Shown: positions 17,535-27,270 of the stretch, one piece after another
Layout: every line of letters begins with the position of its first letter
Numbering within the stretch: position 1 is the first letter of the stretch
Source of the DNA: Closterium sp. Naga37s-1
Lineage: Eukaryota; Streptophyta; Zygnematophyceae; Desmidiales; Closteriaceae
Assembly (NCBI GenBank): GCA_947471745.1
Contig: CANJKZ010000114.1
Span: forward strand, 1,103,501-1,167,500
Direction of reading: 5' to 3'
DNA length: 64,000 nt
Notes under the pieces: model-generated
What the model saw: the letters and a program-made list of their open reading frames with translations, nothing else
Databases searched by the model: none
What the model was told of the DNA's origin: nothing
Position numbers and translations under genes: made by a program

Positions 17535-20500
17535 TTACTTGGCAAGCGAAGCCAAGATCCGCCTGGGAGGCTCAAACGACCTCCTAGAATGCTGCACTGT
17601 GAGGTTATCCACCAATAGCACGTCGCCACATCGCCACGGCACTGCCACTGCCAGCCGTTCCATTTCCTCCTCCACCGCCAGTACAGCCTCCCCCGGTAAC
17701 GCCTCCCCGTCGCCGAATGTAACCGCCTTGGTTGGGTCGTTACGCACGTCCTTCCATCCTGTGTAAGCCGCTACCATGCTGTTGAACCATGCCTCCCGAA
17801 TCTCTTCCACCCGAGCCTCTTCTTCCCGAACCTCCCCCTCCCCAACCTCTTCCTCCCGAACCTTTCCTGTCCGAACCTGTTCATCCCGGGCCTCATCCTT
17901 TGCAGCACGAGGTTTGGTGGAGAGGCTCGGTAGAGGCCTGGTGTCCACCCTAAGCGCGGGGATAGGCCCGGAAACAGTCCGAACGCTGCCGTCCGCCTGC
18001 CACTCCAGCTTCACCCCTAGCTTTGCCGCCCTGCATGGCGGCGGGAAGGGTGGTGGGGAGTGGGGAAGTGGCGTAGGGTGGAGGGAGAGTGCGAATGGGA
18101 GAGTTGAGTTGAAGAGCCGGGAGTAGCAGCCGATAGGAGCATTGGTGGGCGATCGCTGTGGTCGACTTTTGAGTCGACTCAAGAGTCAACTCGGGAGAGT
18201 GCGAATGGGAGAGTTGAGGTGAAGAGCCGGAAGTAGCAGCAGATAGGAGCATTGGTGGGCGACCACGGTCGTCTGCCTGCCACTCCAGCTTCACCCCTAG
18301 CTTTGCACGGGAGGGGCAATGGGGCTAGGTTAGGGGGCGAGGGGAGTGTCTGGTGCGAATGAGCTCTCGTATGCCGGTGCCACGACTTCCGTGACAAATG
18401 CGGTGACTCTTGAGTCGACTCAAAAGTCACCTCGGGCTAGGTCAGGGGGCGAGGGAGGGGAGTGTCTGGTGCGAATGAGCTCTCGTATGCCGGTGCCATG
18501 ACTTCCATGACAGATGCGGTGACTTTTGAGTCGACTCAAAAGAATGTGCTCTTGCGAGTGTGCTCTTGTATGCCGGTGCCATGACTTCCATGACAGATGC
18601 GGTGAAACGCTGAAGAGGAGCGGAGGACATGGGCACAAGAATAGGACCGCCAAGCGAGCGACATGACTTCAAAAAAAGAAAGAAAAAAAAAGGAAAAAAA
18701 GAAGAAGAAGAGAGGCTCAAACACAACCTTCTAAACAAGCAGGATGTAACCTGATCACACATACGAGAACAACCATGCAGAAAGTGTCGAAAGTGGGATT
18801 TGAACCCACGCCCTTTCGGACTGGAACCTTAATCCAGCGCCTTAGACCAGACTTTATTTACAATGTTCCTAGGTACATGGGTTTAAAGTATCTACAGTAT
18901 GTACAAGAAATTATAGCAGGGAAACAAAAACAGAGAAACAAAGAAGGTATGTACAAGACATGAACTTGTGAACACGATGAAGACAAGGTGAAAACGATGT
19001 GACAAAGTGCAGGAGTGATGTGGTGACTAACAAAGACAGAACGGGACAGACAAGTGATGACAAACACGACAAAAACAGAGAATGACAGACATGACAGACA
19101 TATGACCAGCAAGACCGACATGACACACTGCATGCAAGCCGGCAGGGTACAGCAGCGAGAGGGGAGAGGGGGGCAAATAGGGGAGGGGTGATGGGGGGGA
19201 GAAGGGGGAGAGGGGGAGAGGGGAGGGGGGGGAGGGGGAGAGGGGAGGGGGGAGGGGAGAAAGGGGAGAAGGGAGGGGAGAAAGGGGAGAAGGGAGGGGG
19301 GGAGTGAAGGTGAGAGTGAGGGTGGGAGGGGGTTGGAGGTGGGCGGCAGCTGCAAGCGGTCCGAACGCTGCCGCCCGCCTGCCACTCCAGCTTCACTCTC
19401 TTTGCCATCCAGAAAATTGAGCTTCTGACTTCCACCGAGTTCCATCAGGTCTGCTTGGGTCATCCTCCTCTGCCAGCACGCACACACAGACAGAGGTGAC
19501 TTTTGAGTCGACTCTAAAGTCACTTCCTCTGCCAGCACGCGCACACACAGCAGCCCCATGGCGTTCATTCCCCTCCTCCACGCCCTTACAACTCACCTCT
19601 CCTCCGCTTCCGCCTTCCTGTCAGTCAGGAACGTGGACTTCCATCCGCGACCAATAGCACTGATCGGATCGTCCTCCTCTGGCAGCACGCGCACGTACAG
19701 CAGCCCCTTGGCTCTTAGCCAAGCCATGCATGAGAGGGGAGTCGCTGCTATCCCCTTGACCCTCACACCCAATACCAACTTACTTCTCTTCGGCCTCATT
19801 CTTGTCTTGGGTAAGAAACGTCGACTTCCATCCCCGTCCGATAGCACTAGAAGGGTCGTCCTCCTCTGCCAGCACGCGCACATACAGCAGCCCCTTGGCT
19901 CTTAGCTGTGCCACAAACGAGGGGTGCTTCAGAGCCAAGCGGCGAGTGAGCTCGCAAGAAGGGAGAATTGGGGTTTCCCCTCCTGAGGCTGGCGGCACTT
20001 GGCAGAAGAAGAAGAGGCGTGTGGGGTACTCCGGTACCTGGTAAGGGGGGGGCAAGGGAAGAGAGGGAGTGGGGGGAGAAGGCTATATGGCAGAGGAAGA
20101 GGCAGCGCACATACAGCAGCCCCTTGGCTCTCAGCTGATCCATGCACGAGGGGTGCTTCAGAGCCACGCGGCGGGTGAGCTCGCAGGAGGGCAGGATGGG
20201 GGTTTCGCCTCCGGTTGCTGGCGGCACCTGGCAGAAGAAGAAGAGTCGGGATGGATACCCGGGTAGTACCTGGTAGGGAAGAGTGGGAGAAGTGGACACA
20301 CGAAGGGTGCTTCAGAGCCAAGCGCCTGGTTAGCTCGCAGGAGGGCAGCATGGGGGTCTCGCCGCCAGTGGCTGGTGGGGTCTGGCAGAAGAAGAAGAGA
20401 CGCGATGGGTACTCTGGTACCTGGTCGGGAGCAAGGGGAGGAGTGGGCCGAGGTAAGGAGGGGAATACCTGGCATGGCAGCACAAGAGCAGCGCAAGTGC

Positions 20501-22267
20501 AGTAGCCCCTTGGCGCTCAGCTGTGCCACAAACGAGGGGTGCTTCAATTCCAGGCGGCGAGTCAGTTCACAGGAGGAAATATTTTGATCTGGAAGTGACA
20601 GCGCTGCCTTCTTATCCCCTTTCCCCCCTCCCCCCCCCCCCCCCCCCCCCCCCCAACCACCTCCCACCTCCCCTCCTCAACCCCCTCTCCTCCCCTTCCC
20701 CCAACCCACATCTCTCTTCCCTAGTCCCTCTCGCCCATCTCACCTGCGCCATTCCGTGGTGGAAGCGAGTCTTCTGATCCGGAGGCGACTGCGCAGCCTT
20801 CTTATCCCCTCCTCCCAAACCAACTCCCCTTCCCTCCCCCCCCTTACCACTCTCCGCTTCTCACCTGCGCCATTCCGTGGTGGAAGGGAGTCTTCTGATC
20901 CGAACGTGACTGCTGCTACGTTGCCTACTCTTTCCTTTCCCCCACTACCACCCTCCCTCCCACCACTTTCAGCTTCTTCCCTTCTTTCCCCCTCTCCCCC
21001 GTCCCCGCTCTCCCACCTGCGCCATCTCGTGGTGGAAAGAGATCTTCTGATCCGGAGGTAAATGACACATTAACTCCTCTCCCCACCTTCGCCCTTTCCC
21101 CCCTGCACAGCCCCCCGCACCCTCCCCTCTTCACCCCCCTCCCCCCCCAACATCCCCTGTCCCCCCTCCCCCTTCTCTCACCTGCGCCATCTCGTGGTGG
21201 AAGGGAATCTTCTGGTCCGGAGGCGACTCGTTTGCTGTGAACACACGTGGAGCCACCTGGGAGTGGAGAGCGGTGGAGAGGGATGGAGAGGGATGGGGAG
21301 GGGTGGGGAGGGATGGAGAGCAGTGGGAGGCAGTGGAGGAGAGGGGATCCTTGAGATTGGAGATAAGGCGAAGGGCAAGTATGGAAGGTTGAGTGCGGTG
21401 AGAAGGCGTGAAGTGAGGTGAGGCGAGGCGGAGTGCAGGCCGCAGAGCTTGAATTGAGGTTAGGCGCGGGGAATGGGGAGAGACGAGGGAGGGAAGGGGC
21501 GAGGAGATAAAAAGGACTGGGGTGGGGTGGGGGGGGTGAGGGGAGCGACGGGGAGGCGTGCGGGAGTGGACAGAGAAGGGGAGGAAAGGGAACGGTGGAG
21601 GGGAGGGGAGGTGGAGGGGGGAAGGGGACAGAGAAGAAAGTTGGAGGAGGTTTGGCGGAGCGGAGAAGGGACGGAGTCGACCAATCACCTTCGTTCTTGG
21701 AGCCGCGCCGCCCACGTAAGGCAGCTCGTCCAATCCGAAGGCCTCCACGACCTCGTTAAAATCACACGGCGACTCGAGAGGCAAGCCGCGCAGCAGCACC
21801 GCGCCGTGCAGCTGCCACGTGTCCAACAGCCATTCGCGGTTCGCGCGGATCCACGCGACTGCGTCGCTGACGCGGGGAGTAGCCACGTCGGACGTGGAGG
21901 ATGCTGACGTGGCGAGGGGAACGGCCTGAGGAGAAGACGAGGGGGAAGCGGGAGCGCTTGCGTCGGGGGCATTGGCGGAAAGGGATGCGGAAGGTACGGC
22001 GGAAGGCGCGGAGGGCGCGGAAGGTGCGGAGGGCGCGGAATATGGGGAGGGAGCGGACGAGTTCGCGGGATTCCGGAGTACGTGCGGCGTGAGGACGAGC
22101 GGGAAGGGCAGGCTATTGAAGACCTTCTGCTCCGGAATAGTCGACTCGACCAGCTGAAACATACCACCGCTTGCGCCGCCGCCGCTGGCGCCGCTGCCGC
22201 CGTTGGCGCTACTGTTATTGTCGTCGCCAGTCATGATGGATACGAGCTCGGGGGGAGTGGAGGCCAC
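17535..22267 (-). CDS. Fe(II)/2-oxoglutarate oxygenase, At3g21360 / TauD-like
   Basis: Clavaminate synthase-like oxygenase of the family that includes Arabidopsis At3g21360, a double-stranded beta-helix enzyme whose substrate I do not know. Four exons, complement(join(17535..18030,19784..20037,21182..21256,21689..22267)), 467 aa, GT-AG throughout with consistent phase. Family landmarks in order: FNEVVEAFGLDELPYVGGAAPRT; FTANESPPDQKIPFHHEMAQ with iron ligands His213 and Glu215; RLFFFCQVPPASGGETPI; GLLYVRVLAEEDDPSSAIGR; KLEWQADGSVRTV; WFNSMVAAYTGWKDVRNDP; and VQHSRRSFEPPRR with distal iron ligand His450. All expected ligands are present, so activity is plausible. Oddities: a roughly 60-residue Ala/Ser/Pro insertion in exon 1, a charged insertion in exon 4, and introns filled with truncated exon copies. 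Starts at internal Mets (for example MTGDD) are possible. Confidence 0.92.
18161..18190. repeat. Palindrome at a duplication junction (TCGA centre)
   Basis: Imperfect 30-bp inverted repeat with core CTTTTGAGTCGACTCAAG. Both sides carry the same roughly 85-bp sequence starting GAGAGTGCGAATGGGAGAG. Confidence 0.9.
18402..18431. repeat. Palindrome at a duplication junction (TCGA centre)
   Basis: 30-bp inverted repeat with core CTTGAGTCGACTCAAAAG. It separates two roughly 95-bp direct copies starting GCTAGGT and ending GATGCGGTGA. Confidence 0.9.
18524..18541. repeat. Palindrome at a duplication junction (TCGA centre)
   Basis: Perfect 18-bp TTTTGAGTCGACTCAAAA. A third, shorter copy of the same duplicated segment (GTATGCCGGTGCCATGACTT ...) follows. 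Confidence 0.9.
18785..18850 (-). pseudogene. Truncated tRNA-Leu (anticodon TAA)
   Basis: Minus strand: part of the D arm (TGGTCTAAGG), the anticodon stem-loop CTGGA-TTAAGGT-TCCAG, a variable arm, the T arm with GGTTCGAATCC, and the acceptor 3' strand TTTCGAC plus A. The 5' acceptor strand and D-arm start are missing; unrelated sequence begins at 18851. No 5' half is seen just beyond the 3' end, so it is not a permuted tRNA. It lies in the last intron of the oxygenase gene, same strand. Confidence 0.85.
19360..19720 (-). repeat. Partial copies of oxygenase exons 3 and 4
   Basis: 3' fragments of exon 3 (LLYVRVLPEEDDP...GRGWKSTFL and shorter) occur at about 19594-19720, 19515-19560 and 19400-19480, followed by a 5' fragment of exon 4 (KLEWQAGGSVRT) at 19360-19395. 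A second exon-4 5' fragment is at about 18270-18300. A G/A-rich low-complexity tract (19180-19340) follows. Confidence 0.88.
19496..19523. repeat. Palindrome at a duplication junction (TCGA centre)
   Basis: 28-bp inverted repeat with one mismatch and core TTTTGAGTCGACTCTAAA, between two copies of CCTCTGCCAGCACGC. Confidence 0.9.
20095..20570 (-). repeat. 5' fragment copies of oxygenase exon 3
   Basis: Copies at about 20300-20432 and 20095-20271 repeat VPEYPSRLFFFCQ...GGETP, and a further copy near 20480-20570 repeats only CELTRRLELKHPSF and on. All are upstream of intact exon 3, which starts at 20037. Confidence 0.88.
20630..20654. repeat. 25-bp poly-C run
   Basis: Homopolymer of about 25 C in a pyrimidine-rich part of intron 2 of the oxygenase gene. 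Exact length in the assembly is likely unreliable. Confidence 0.9.
20745..21060 (-). repeat. 3' fragment copies of oxygenase exon 2
   Basis: Three copies (about 21018-21055, 20860-20905 and 20745-20785) repeat the end of exon 2 (PDQKxxFHHxMAQ plus donor GTGAG or GTGGG), downstream of the intact exon ending at 21182. The changed copies (FHHGMAQ) would lose the iron-binding Glu, so use of these decoy donors would not rebuild the site. Confidence 0.9.
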
Positions 22268-23131
22268 GGACGCGACTGGGATTTATTTCCCGTGCAATGG
22301 TTTGCGACAAGGAGTGTACGACAGATAGGGAATCAGGTGAAACAAGAGTCGTGCGAGAACGACTGAAACCACGCATGTAGTGGGAAGCTAGCATGGTGAA
22401 GGAAACGAAAGGGAAGGGCATGTTGCGTCGCATGCGAGGAGGAACAAACGGATGGGATTGTGCGACGCCAAAGCCATGCGAAGTTGCGAACGCGACGAGG
22501 CGAGTGGGGGAGGGAATATAAGGGCGTGTAAAATCCCCGCACACATGCAAAATTTGCCTTTGGCCGGATTTTCGTCGACCATCCGGTCGACATTTCTTTC
22601 GCGAAAGTCGCCGGATTGGTCGACTTCGTGTCGTCACTTTTACAGCCACTATTTGCAGATTTGCAGAATTTACAGGTTTGAGGGCCGAATTGCAAAAAAT
22701 TGTAAAATTTGCAGTTGCTACATTAGTTGCGAATGGGCGACGGAGTCGCACGTTTGGCGGCAAATTTTCTGATTTGACGAGATCACAAATTATGGGGTTA
22801 TGCGATACTGTGCGACGTCGTACGTGACTGTCGCTCACGGTGACTACTTGGCCGAATTGGAGTCGACATGGTGTCGAATACGTGTCGACTATTCAACCAG
22901 CCATCAAATGTCGCATTTTTTCTCCGAAATAGACGAAGCTTGCAATTGTTTCAGCGAACGTCGTCGACGGGTTACTTTCGCCAACAGCTGCCCGACGGAT
23001 TTTCCGAAAATTTGTTGTGGCACGACTTTACACGCCCTAAGAATTTGCGAAAACGCATCCAGTAAAGTTCGATAAGAAGTGACTTCGTAAAAAAGGAAAC
23101 TTGCACCAAACACTTCTATTCCAAAAAATGA
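22268..23131. promoter_or_regulatory. Oxygenase upstream region
   Basis: Intergenic sequence up to the Ty3/gypsy target site. Expected to hold the oxygenase promoter. No coding evidence; several unrelated short open frames only. Confidence 0.4.
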
Positions 23132-23136
23132 CAAAC

Positions 23137-23492
23137 TGTTACGAGTGCAATTGAGCGAGTGAGCGAGGATTGCACTATCGAAGCAAAACAATACAGTTGA
23201 GCGAAAAGCATGAGCGAAGTTATATAGCGAAGCTAACGTGGTAACGGTAATGCGGGAAATTGGGGAGCGCTACGGGCCTAGCGCCGAGGTTTGGGAATTG
23301 TCGAGGCGGAGGTCCGGAGCGCGGGTTACCAACCGAACCGTTAGGTTGGGTCGCATTGCGAACAGTGGTGGGAGTCGTAGTCGAGGCGAGTGTCGCGAGC
23401 GGGTAACGTTTCACTGTTGGGTGCCGATGGCGGGAATGGTTTTGTACGCGGTACACAGGGGTGCGAAGTAAGGAAAATGAATTTTCCTTACA
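23137..23492 (-). repeat. 3' LTR of the Ty3/gypsy element
   Basis: 356 bp, ends TGTAAGG ... GTAACA on the minus strand. Very similar to 31799-32152. A purine tract (GGGGAGGGGGG) precedes it on the minus strand. Confidence 0.9.
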
Positions 23493-24335
23493 CTACCCCC
23501 CTCCCCAAGGAGGCCCTCCTTACGAGAGTGCGTGTACATCTCGAAAGTTTCGGCTGCGCAGGTACTCAGTGAGGACAGGGTGATTTTCAATTCTCTATCC
23601 AGGGGGATCCAGTTGTCTTCGGTGGGCGTGCGGTCTTTCCAGCGGACCAGGAATTCGATTCTGCGGGCTCCCCGTGGGTCACGTACTCTGTGGCTCAGTA
23701 TTTTTTCGGGCATGATGATTGGCTCTGTTGGTGGTCGTGTCATGCTGGCGGGGCGGTTGCGAGGCAGTTGGCTGGTGGATGGGATATATGGGCGAAGCAG
23801 GCTGACGTGGAATGACGGGCTGACGTACCAGCCAGCAGGGAGGAGGAGGTGGGCGGTGACGGGTGTGATCATGTGGCTGATGCGAAATGGCACGCAATAA
23901 CGGGGGCGGAGTTTTGGAGTGATGGGTAGGCGGAGGTTTTGAGTGTCGAGTAATACCAGGTCGTCTGGTTAGTAAGTGACGGGGCGGCGGTGGCGATCGG
24001 CGTTGCGCTTAGTGATGACGTTTGATTTTTTTTATTGCTTCTGCTGCTCGGGTCCGTGCTGCTTGTAAATTTTTTGCAAACTGTTGTGCGCGTGGCATCG
24101 GGTTGTCGGGATTCGGAGTCATGGGTGCAGTTGCCGTTCCCAGGTGGTCGAGTCATCGCACGTGGCTCGGATGAGTTGCTCCATGGTCTGGTTTGTCCGT
24201 TCTGTCTGTCCGTCGGTCTCGAGGTGGTACGAAGAACTGAACTGTAGTCGCGTGCCGAACTGCTGCCACTGGTTCCGCCAGAAATTGCTGGTGAATTTCG
24301 TGTCGCGGTCGCTGATGATTGATGCTGGTATCCCA
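23493..24335 (-). pseudogene. Ty3/gypsy integrase C-terminal part with chromodomain
   Basis: In shifting frames the minus strand encodes integrase core pieces (IISDRDTKF, ETDGQTERTNQTMEQL), then [30 protein letters not shown] and a chromodomain-like end (ILSHRVRDPRG...EFLVRWKDRTPTEDNWIP). Frameshifts break the core. The chromodomain marks the chromovirus clade. Confidence 0.85.
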
Positions 24336-24437
24336 TTTTATACTGACTGCTGGCGTTTCCCTGCCTCTGAGACTTCCTTCCCTGCTCTGCTCCGCGGCGT
24401 CTCTGCTCCTCTGGGCATTCGCTCTTGCGATGCCCCG

Positions 24438-24570
24438 TGTCAGAACATTATAGCTTATGCTGTTGTGTAGGCTATAGTGGGGTATCCCATAGGGGGTACA
24501 ACCAATTAGGGTTTCATATTTGTACTCACTTCTTTTTCATAGTCCATTCATTCTCGTTCTCATTCTCACA
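24438..24570 (+). repeat. 5' LTR of the young copia element
   Basis: 133 bp, TGTCAGAAC ... TTCTCACA, followed directly by the primer binding site. Identical to 30408-30540 as read. Confidence 0.95.
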
Positions 24571-24732
24571 TGGTATCAGAGCAGGTCCCCTCCTAGGGAC
24601 TGTTCCTTGGGCCCACCGAAGCGCGCCTCGAGTCGCGACTGCCTTTTTTTTTTTAGCGGCCCGTCGCGCCGCCCTTACGGTCGCGTCGAGCCGCCCTAGC
24701 GGCTGCGGCGCGCCGCCCTTTTCCCGCCCTAG

Positions 24733-27270
24733 CGGCTGCGGCGCGCCGACCACTTTCTCTCAGTCTGTCCCACCACACTCACTGTAGACCTCCTCGAGAA
24801 GGCCCTCCTCGCGATAGAAAAGAGCATAGTCGCTGTAGGAGCCTCTCGAGGTGACCCGCGCACCCCCATCTTTGAGGGGTGTTCTCCCTCCCCCCTGCTG
24901 CCCTCTGTTGCCTCTGCTGCTTCGGCCGACCTCCTTGGTCTTGAGTCGGTCGGTGCGGCGTCTGCCCTTAGCGGGAGACGCCGCCCTGGCAAGGGCAAGG
25001 GGGGCAAGGGAGCTGGAGGAGCGGGCGGTGGAGGTGGAGGTGGAGGCAGTGGGGGGAGTGGGGGTAGCGGTGGAGGTGGAGGTGGGGGTGGGGGGTTCGG
25101 TGGCGGCAGTGGAGGCGGAGGCCGCGGCGGCGGTGGCGGTGGTAGCGGAGGTGGCGGAGGAGGCGGCGGTGGAGGAGGCGGTGGAGGCGGCGGCGGCAGT
25201 GGAGGCAGCGGAGGCGGTGGAGGCGGTGGGGGTGGCGGTGGAGCTGTTCGCGGGTCTTTGCAGAGGAGTGGCTCCGGTGGTGGCTCGCGCCAGCAGCAGC
25301 AGCGTGGTCGTGCGACCCTGTCCCCTCAGCAGCTCCGTGAGTGGTACACTGCACGCCAGCGGGGTGGGGGTTTTGGTCCGTGTACCTACGTCCTGCGCAC
25401 CGGCGACCGTGCGGGTGAGCAGTGTGGGGGTGCGCACCCCACTCCGCGCTGCTTTGGCCGCCTGACGGACGCATGGCGTCACCAGTTCCCGGAGGCCTCC
25501 GAGATCCCTCGCTGGGACGAGCTGTCTAGGGCGGGGGTTGCCATCTTTGATCTGGACTTTGATGCTATTCTCTCTGCCATGTATGCTGTGTCTATTAGTG
25601 ATGAGGGTGACTGTTACCGGTGTTTCCAGCCCGATCCGGGCATTGAGACTGCTGCTCTAGGTACTGGTGAGGCTGCTGCCCTAGGTGCTTACGACGCTGC
25701 TGCTCTAGGTGCTGGTGTGTCTGCGTCCTCAGGTACTGGTGAGTCTGCTCTCTCAGGTACCGCGTCGGCTTCGGCCTCCCTCACCTTCACTCTTGACTCT
25801 GGGGCGTCTCGCTCCTTCTTTCGGGACCGCACCACACTCACGCCGCTTAGTCGGCCGGTTGCGGTGTCTCTGGCTGACCCCTCTGGGGGTCCGGTCCTGT
25901 CTCGTTTCTCCACAGTCCTCCCGTGTCCGGCGGCTCCCTCTGGCACCCTGTCTGGTCTCTACCTCCCCTCGTTCTCGACGAACCTGGTGAGTGGTGCTGA
26001 CCTACAGGATGCGGGTGTCCACCAGTTCACTCCTGCACGTCAGCGAGTGACCCACTGTACAGAGGCTGGCACAGGCCGACACCTGGCTACGTTCACCCGT
26101 CAGCCGGGGTCGAGCCTGTACACTCTGACCACTGCGTCTCCTCCAGTTGCTGAGTCTGGTAGGGTAGTTACGTCGGGTCAGGTGTTTGCTGCGGCGTCCA
26201 GGTCTGGTCCTGAGTCTGCCCCCTGTTCGTGTCGTCTCCTGTCTCACGAGACTCTCCTCTGGCACCACCGCCTTGGCCACCCCTCTCTGCTTCGGCTCAG
26301 AGGTATGGCCTCCCGTCTTCTTGTGTCCGGTCTCCCCCGGTCCCTCCCTCCCCTTCCTCAGGGCCCTGGCCCTGCCTGTGTCCCCTGTGTCGAGGGGCGC
26401 CAGCGTGCTGCCCCTCACTCCTCCCAGTTTCCTTCGACAGAGGCCCCGTTGCAGACACTTCACATGGACGTGTGGGGCCCAGCCCGCGTCCGTGGACAGG
26501 GTCACGAGCGCTACTTCCTGCTCGTTGTTGACGACTACTCGCGTTACACCACAGTCTTCCCCTTGCGCAGCAAGGGTGATGTCACTGAGGTGCTGATCGA
26601 CTGGATCCGCGCAGCTCGTCTCCAGCTCAGGCAGAGCTTCGGCTCGGACTTTCCTGTTCTGCGTCTGCACTCGGACAGAGGCGGAGAGTTCTCCTCTGGC
26701 CTTCTGCGTGCCTACTGTCGTGCACGGGGCATCCGTAAGACCTTCATGCTTCCGGACTCACCGCAGCAAAATGGGATTGCTGAGCGCCGCATTGGCATGG
26801 TCATGGACGTCGCTCGTACGTCTATGATGCATGCGGCTGCCCCCCATTTTCTGTGGCCGTTTGCGGTGAGGTACGCGGCGCATCAGATCAACCTCCACCC
26901 CAGGGTCTCCAGGCCGGAGACCTCCCCAGCCTTGCTGTGGACGGGGAAGGTTGGCGATGCGTCGGCGTTCCGGGTCTGGGGATCTCGGGCGTTTGTCCGC
27001 GACCTGTCTGCGGACAAACTATCCCCTCGTGCTGCTCCTTGCGTCTTCCTGGGGTTCCCCCCTGACGCGCCTGGGTGGCAGTTTTACCACCCCACCTCTC
27101 GCCGTGTTCTGTCCTCCCAGGACGTCACGTTTGACGAGTCGGTCCCCTACTACCGCCTCTTCCCCTACCGCACTCCGTCCCTCCCCCCACCCCCACTCTT
27201 CCTGGTACCAGGTCCCCCCCAGGTAGACCCCCTCCCCCCTCAGGGTCCTGCCCCTTCAGGTGTGTCCTAG
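24733..27270 (+). CDS. Copia gag remnant, protease and integrase
   Basis: One frame is open from 24733 to a TAG at 27268-27270; the first Met is at 25258. Only the end of gag remains (VDLLEKALLAIE), followed by about 75 mostly glycine residues (25014-25252). A Cys/His-containing stretch follows (CTYVLR...CGGAHPTPRC). Then protease FTLDSGASRSFF, the pre-integrase H-H...C-C motif (LWHHRLGHPS ... CVPCVEG), and integrase with HMDVWGP, VVDDYSRY, LHSDRGGEF and SPQQNGIAE (the D,D,E core). The lost gag start suggests dependence on another element's Gag. Confidence 0.9.
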   Translation, partial: RLRRADHFLSVCPTTLTVDLLEKALLAIEKSIVAVGASRGDPRTPIFEGCSPSPLLPSVASAASADLLGLESVGAASALSGRRRPGKGKGGKGAGGAGGGGGGGGSGGSGGSGGGGGGGGGFGGGSGGGGRGGGGGGSGGGGGGGGGGGGGGGGGSGGSGGGGGGGGGGGAVRGSLQRSGSGGGSRQQQQRGRATLSPQQLREWYTARQRGGGFGPCTYVLRTGDRAGEQCGGAHPTPRCFGRLTDAWRHQFPEASEIPRWDELSRAGVAIFDLDFDAILSAMYAVSISDEGDCYRCFQPDPGIETAALGTGEAAALGAYDAAALGAGVSASSGTGESALSGTASASASLTFTLDSGASRSFFRDRTTLTPLSRPVAVSLADPSGGPVLSRFSTVLPCPAAPSGTLSGLYLPSFSTNLVSGADLQDAGVHQFTPARQRVTHCTEAGTGRHLATFTRQPGSSLYTLTTASPPVAESGRVVTSGQVFAAASRSGPESAPCSCRLLSHETLLWHHRLGHPSLLRLRGMASRLLVSGLPRSLPPLPQGPGPACVPCVEGRQRAAPHSSQFPSTEAPLQTLHMDVWGPARVRGQGHERYFLLVVDDYSRYTTVFPLRSKGDVTEVLIDWIRAARLQLRQSFGSDFPVLRLHSDRGGEFSSGLLRAYCRARGIRKTFMLPDSPQQNGIAERRIGMVMDVARTSMMHAAAPHFLWPFAVRYAAHQINLHPRVSRPETSPALLWTGKVGDASAFRVWGSRAFVRDLSADKLSPRAAPCVFLGFPPDAPGWQFYHPTSRRVLSSQDVTFDESVPYYRLFPYRTPSLPPPPLFLVPGPPQVDPLPPQGPAPSGVS
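25014..25252 (+). repeat. Poly-glycine coding tract
   Basis: GGN/GGTGGAGG-type simple sequence coding about 75 mostly Gly residues, where related elements carry a Gly/Ser/Gln-rich stretch after gag. Confidence 0.85.

Noticed and set aside
18700-18860. Permuted tRNA gene as in some green algae
   Set aside because: No matching 5' half follows the 3' acceptor end on the same strand.
1308-19523. Palindromes as a sequencing adapter or cloning linker
   Set aside because: The central four bases and arm lengths vary, copies are mutated to different degrees, and flanking duplicates have diverged, all unlike a fixed adapter. Raw reads should still be checked.
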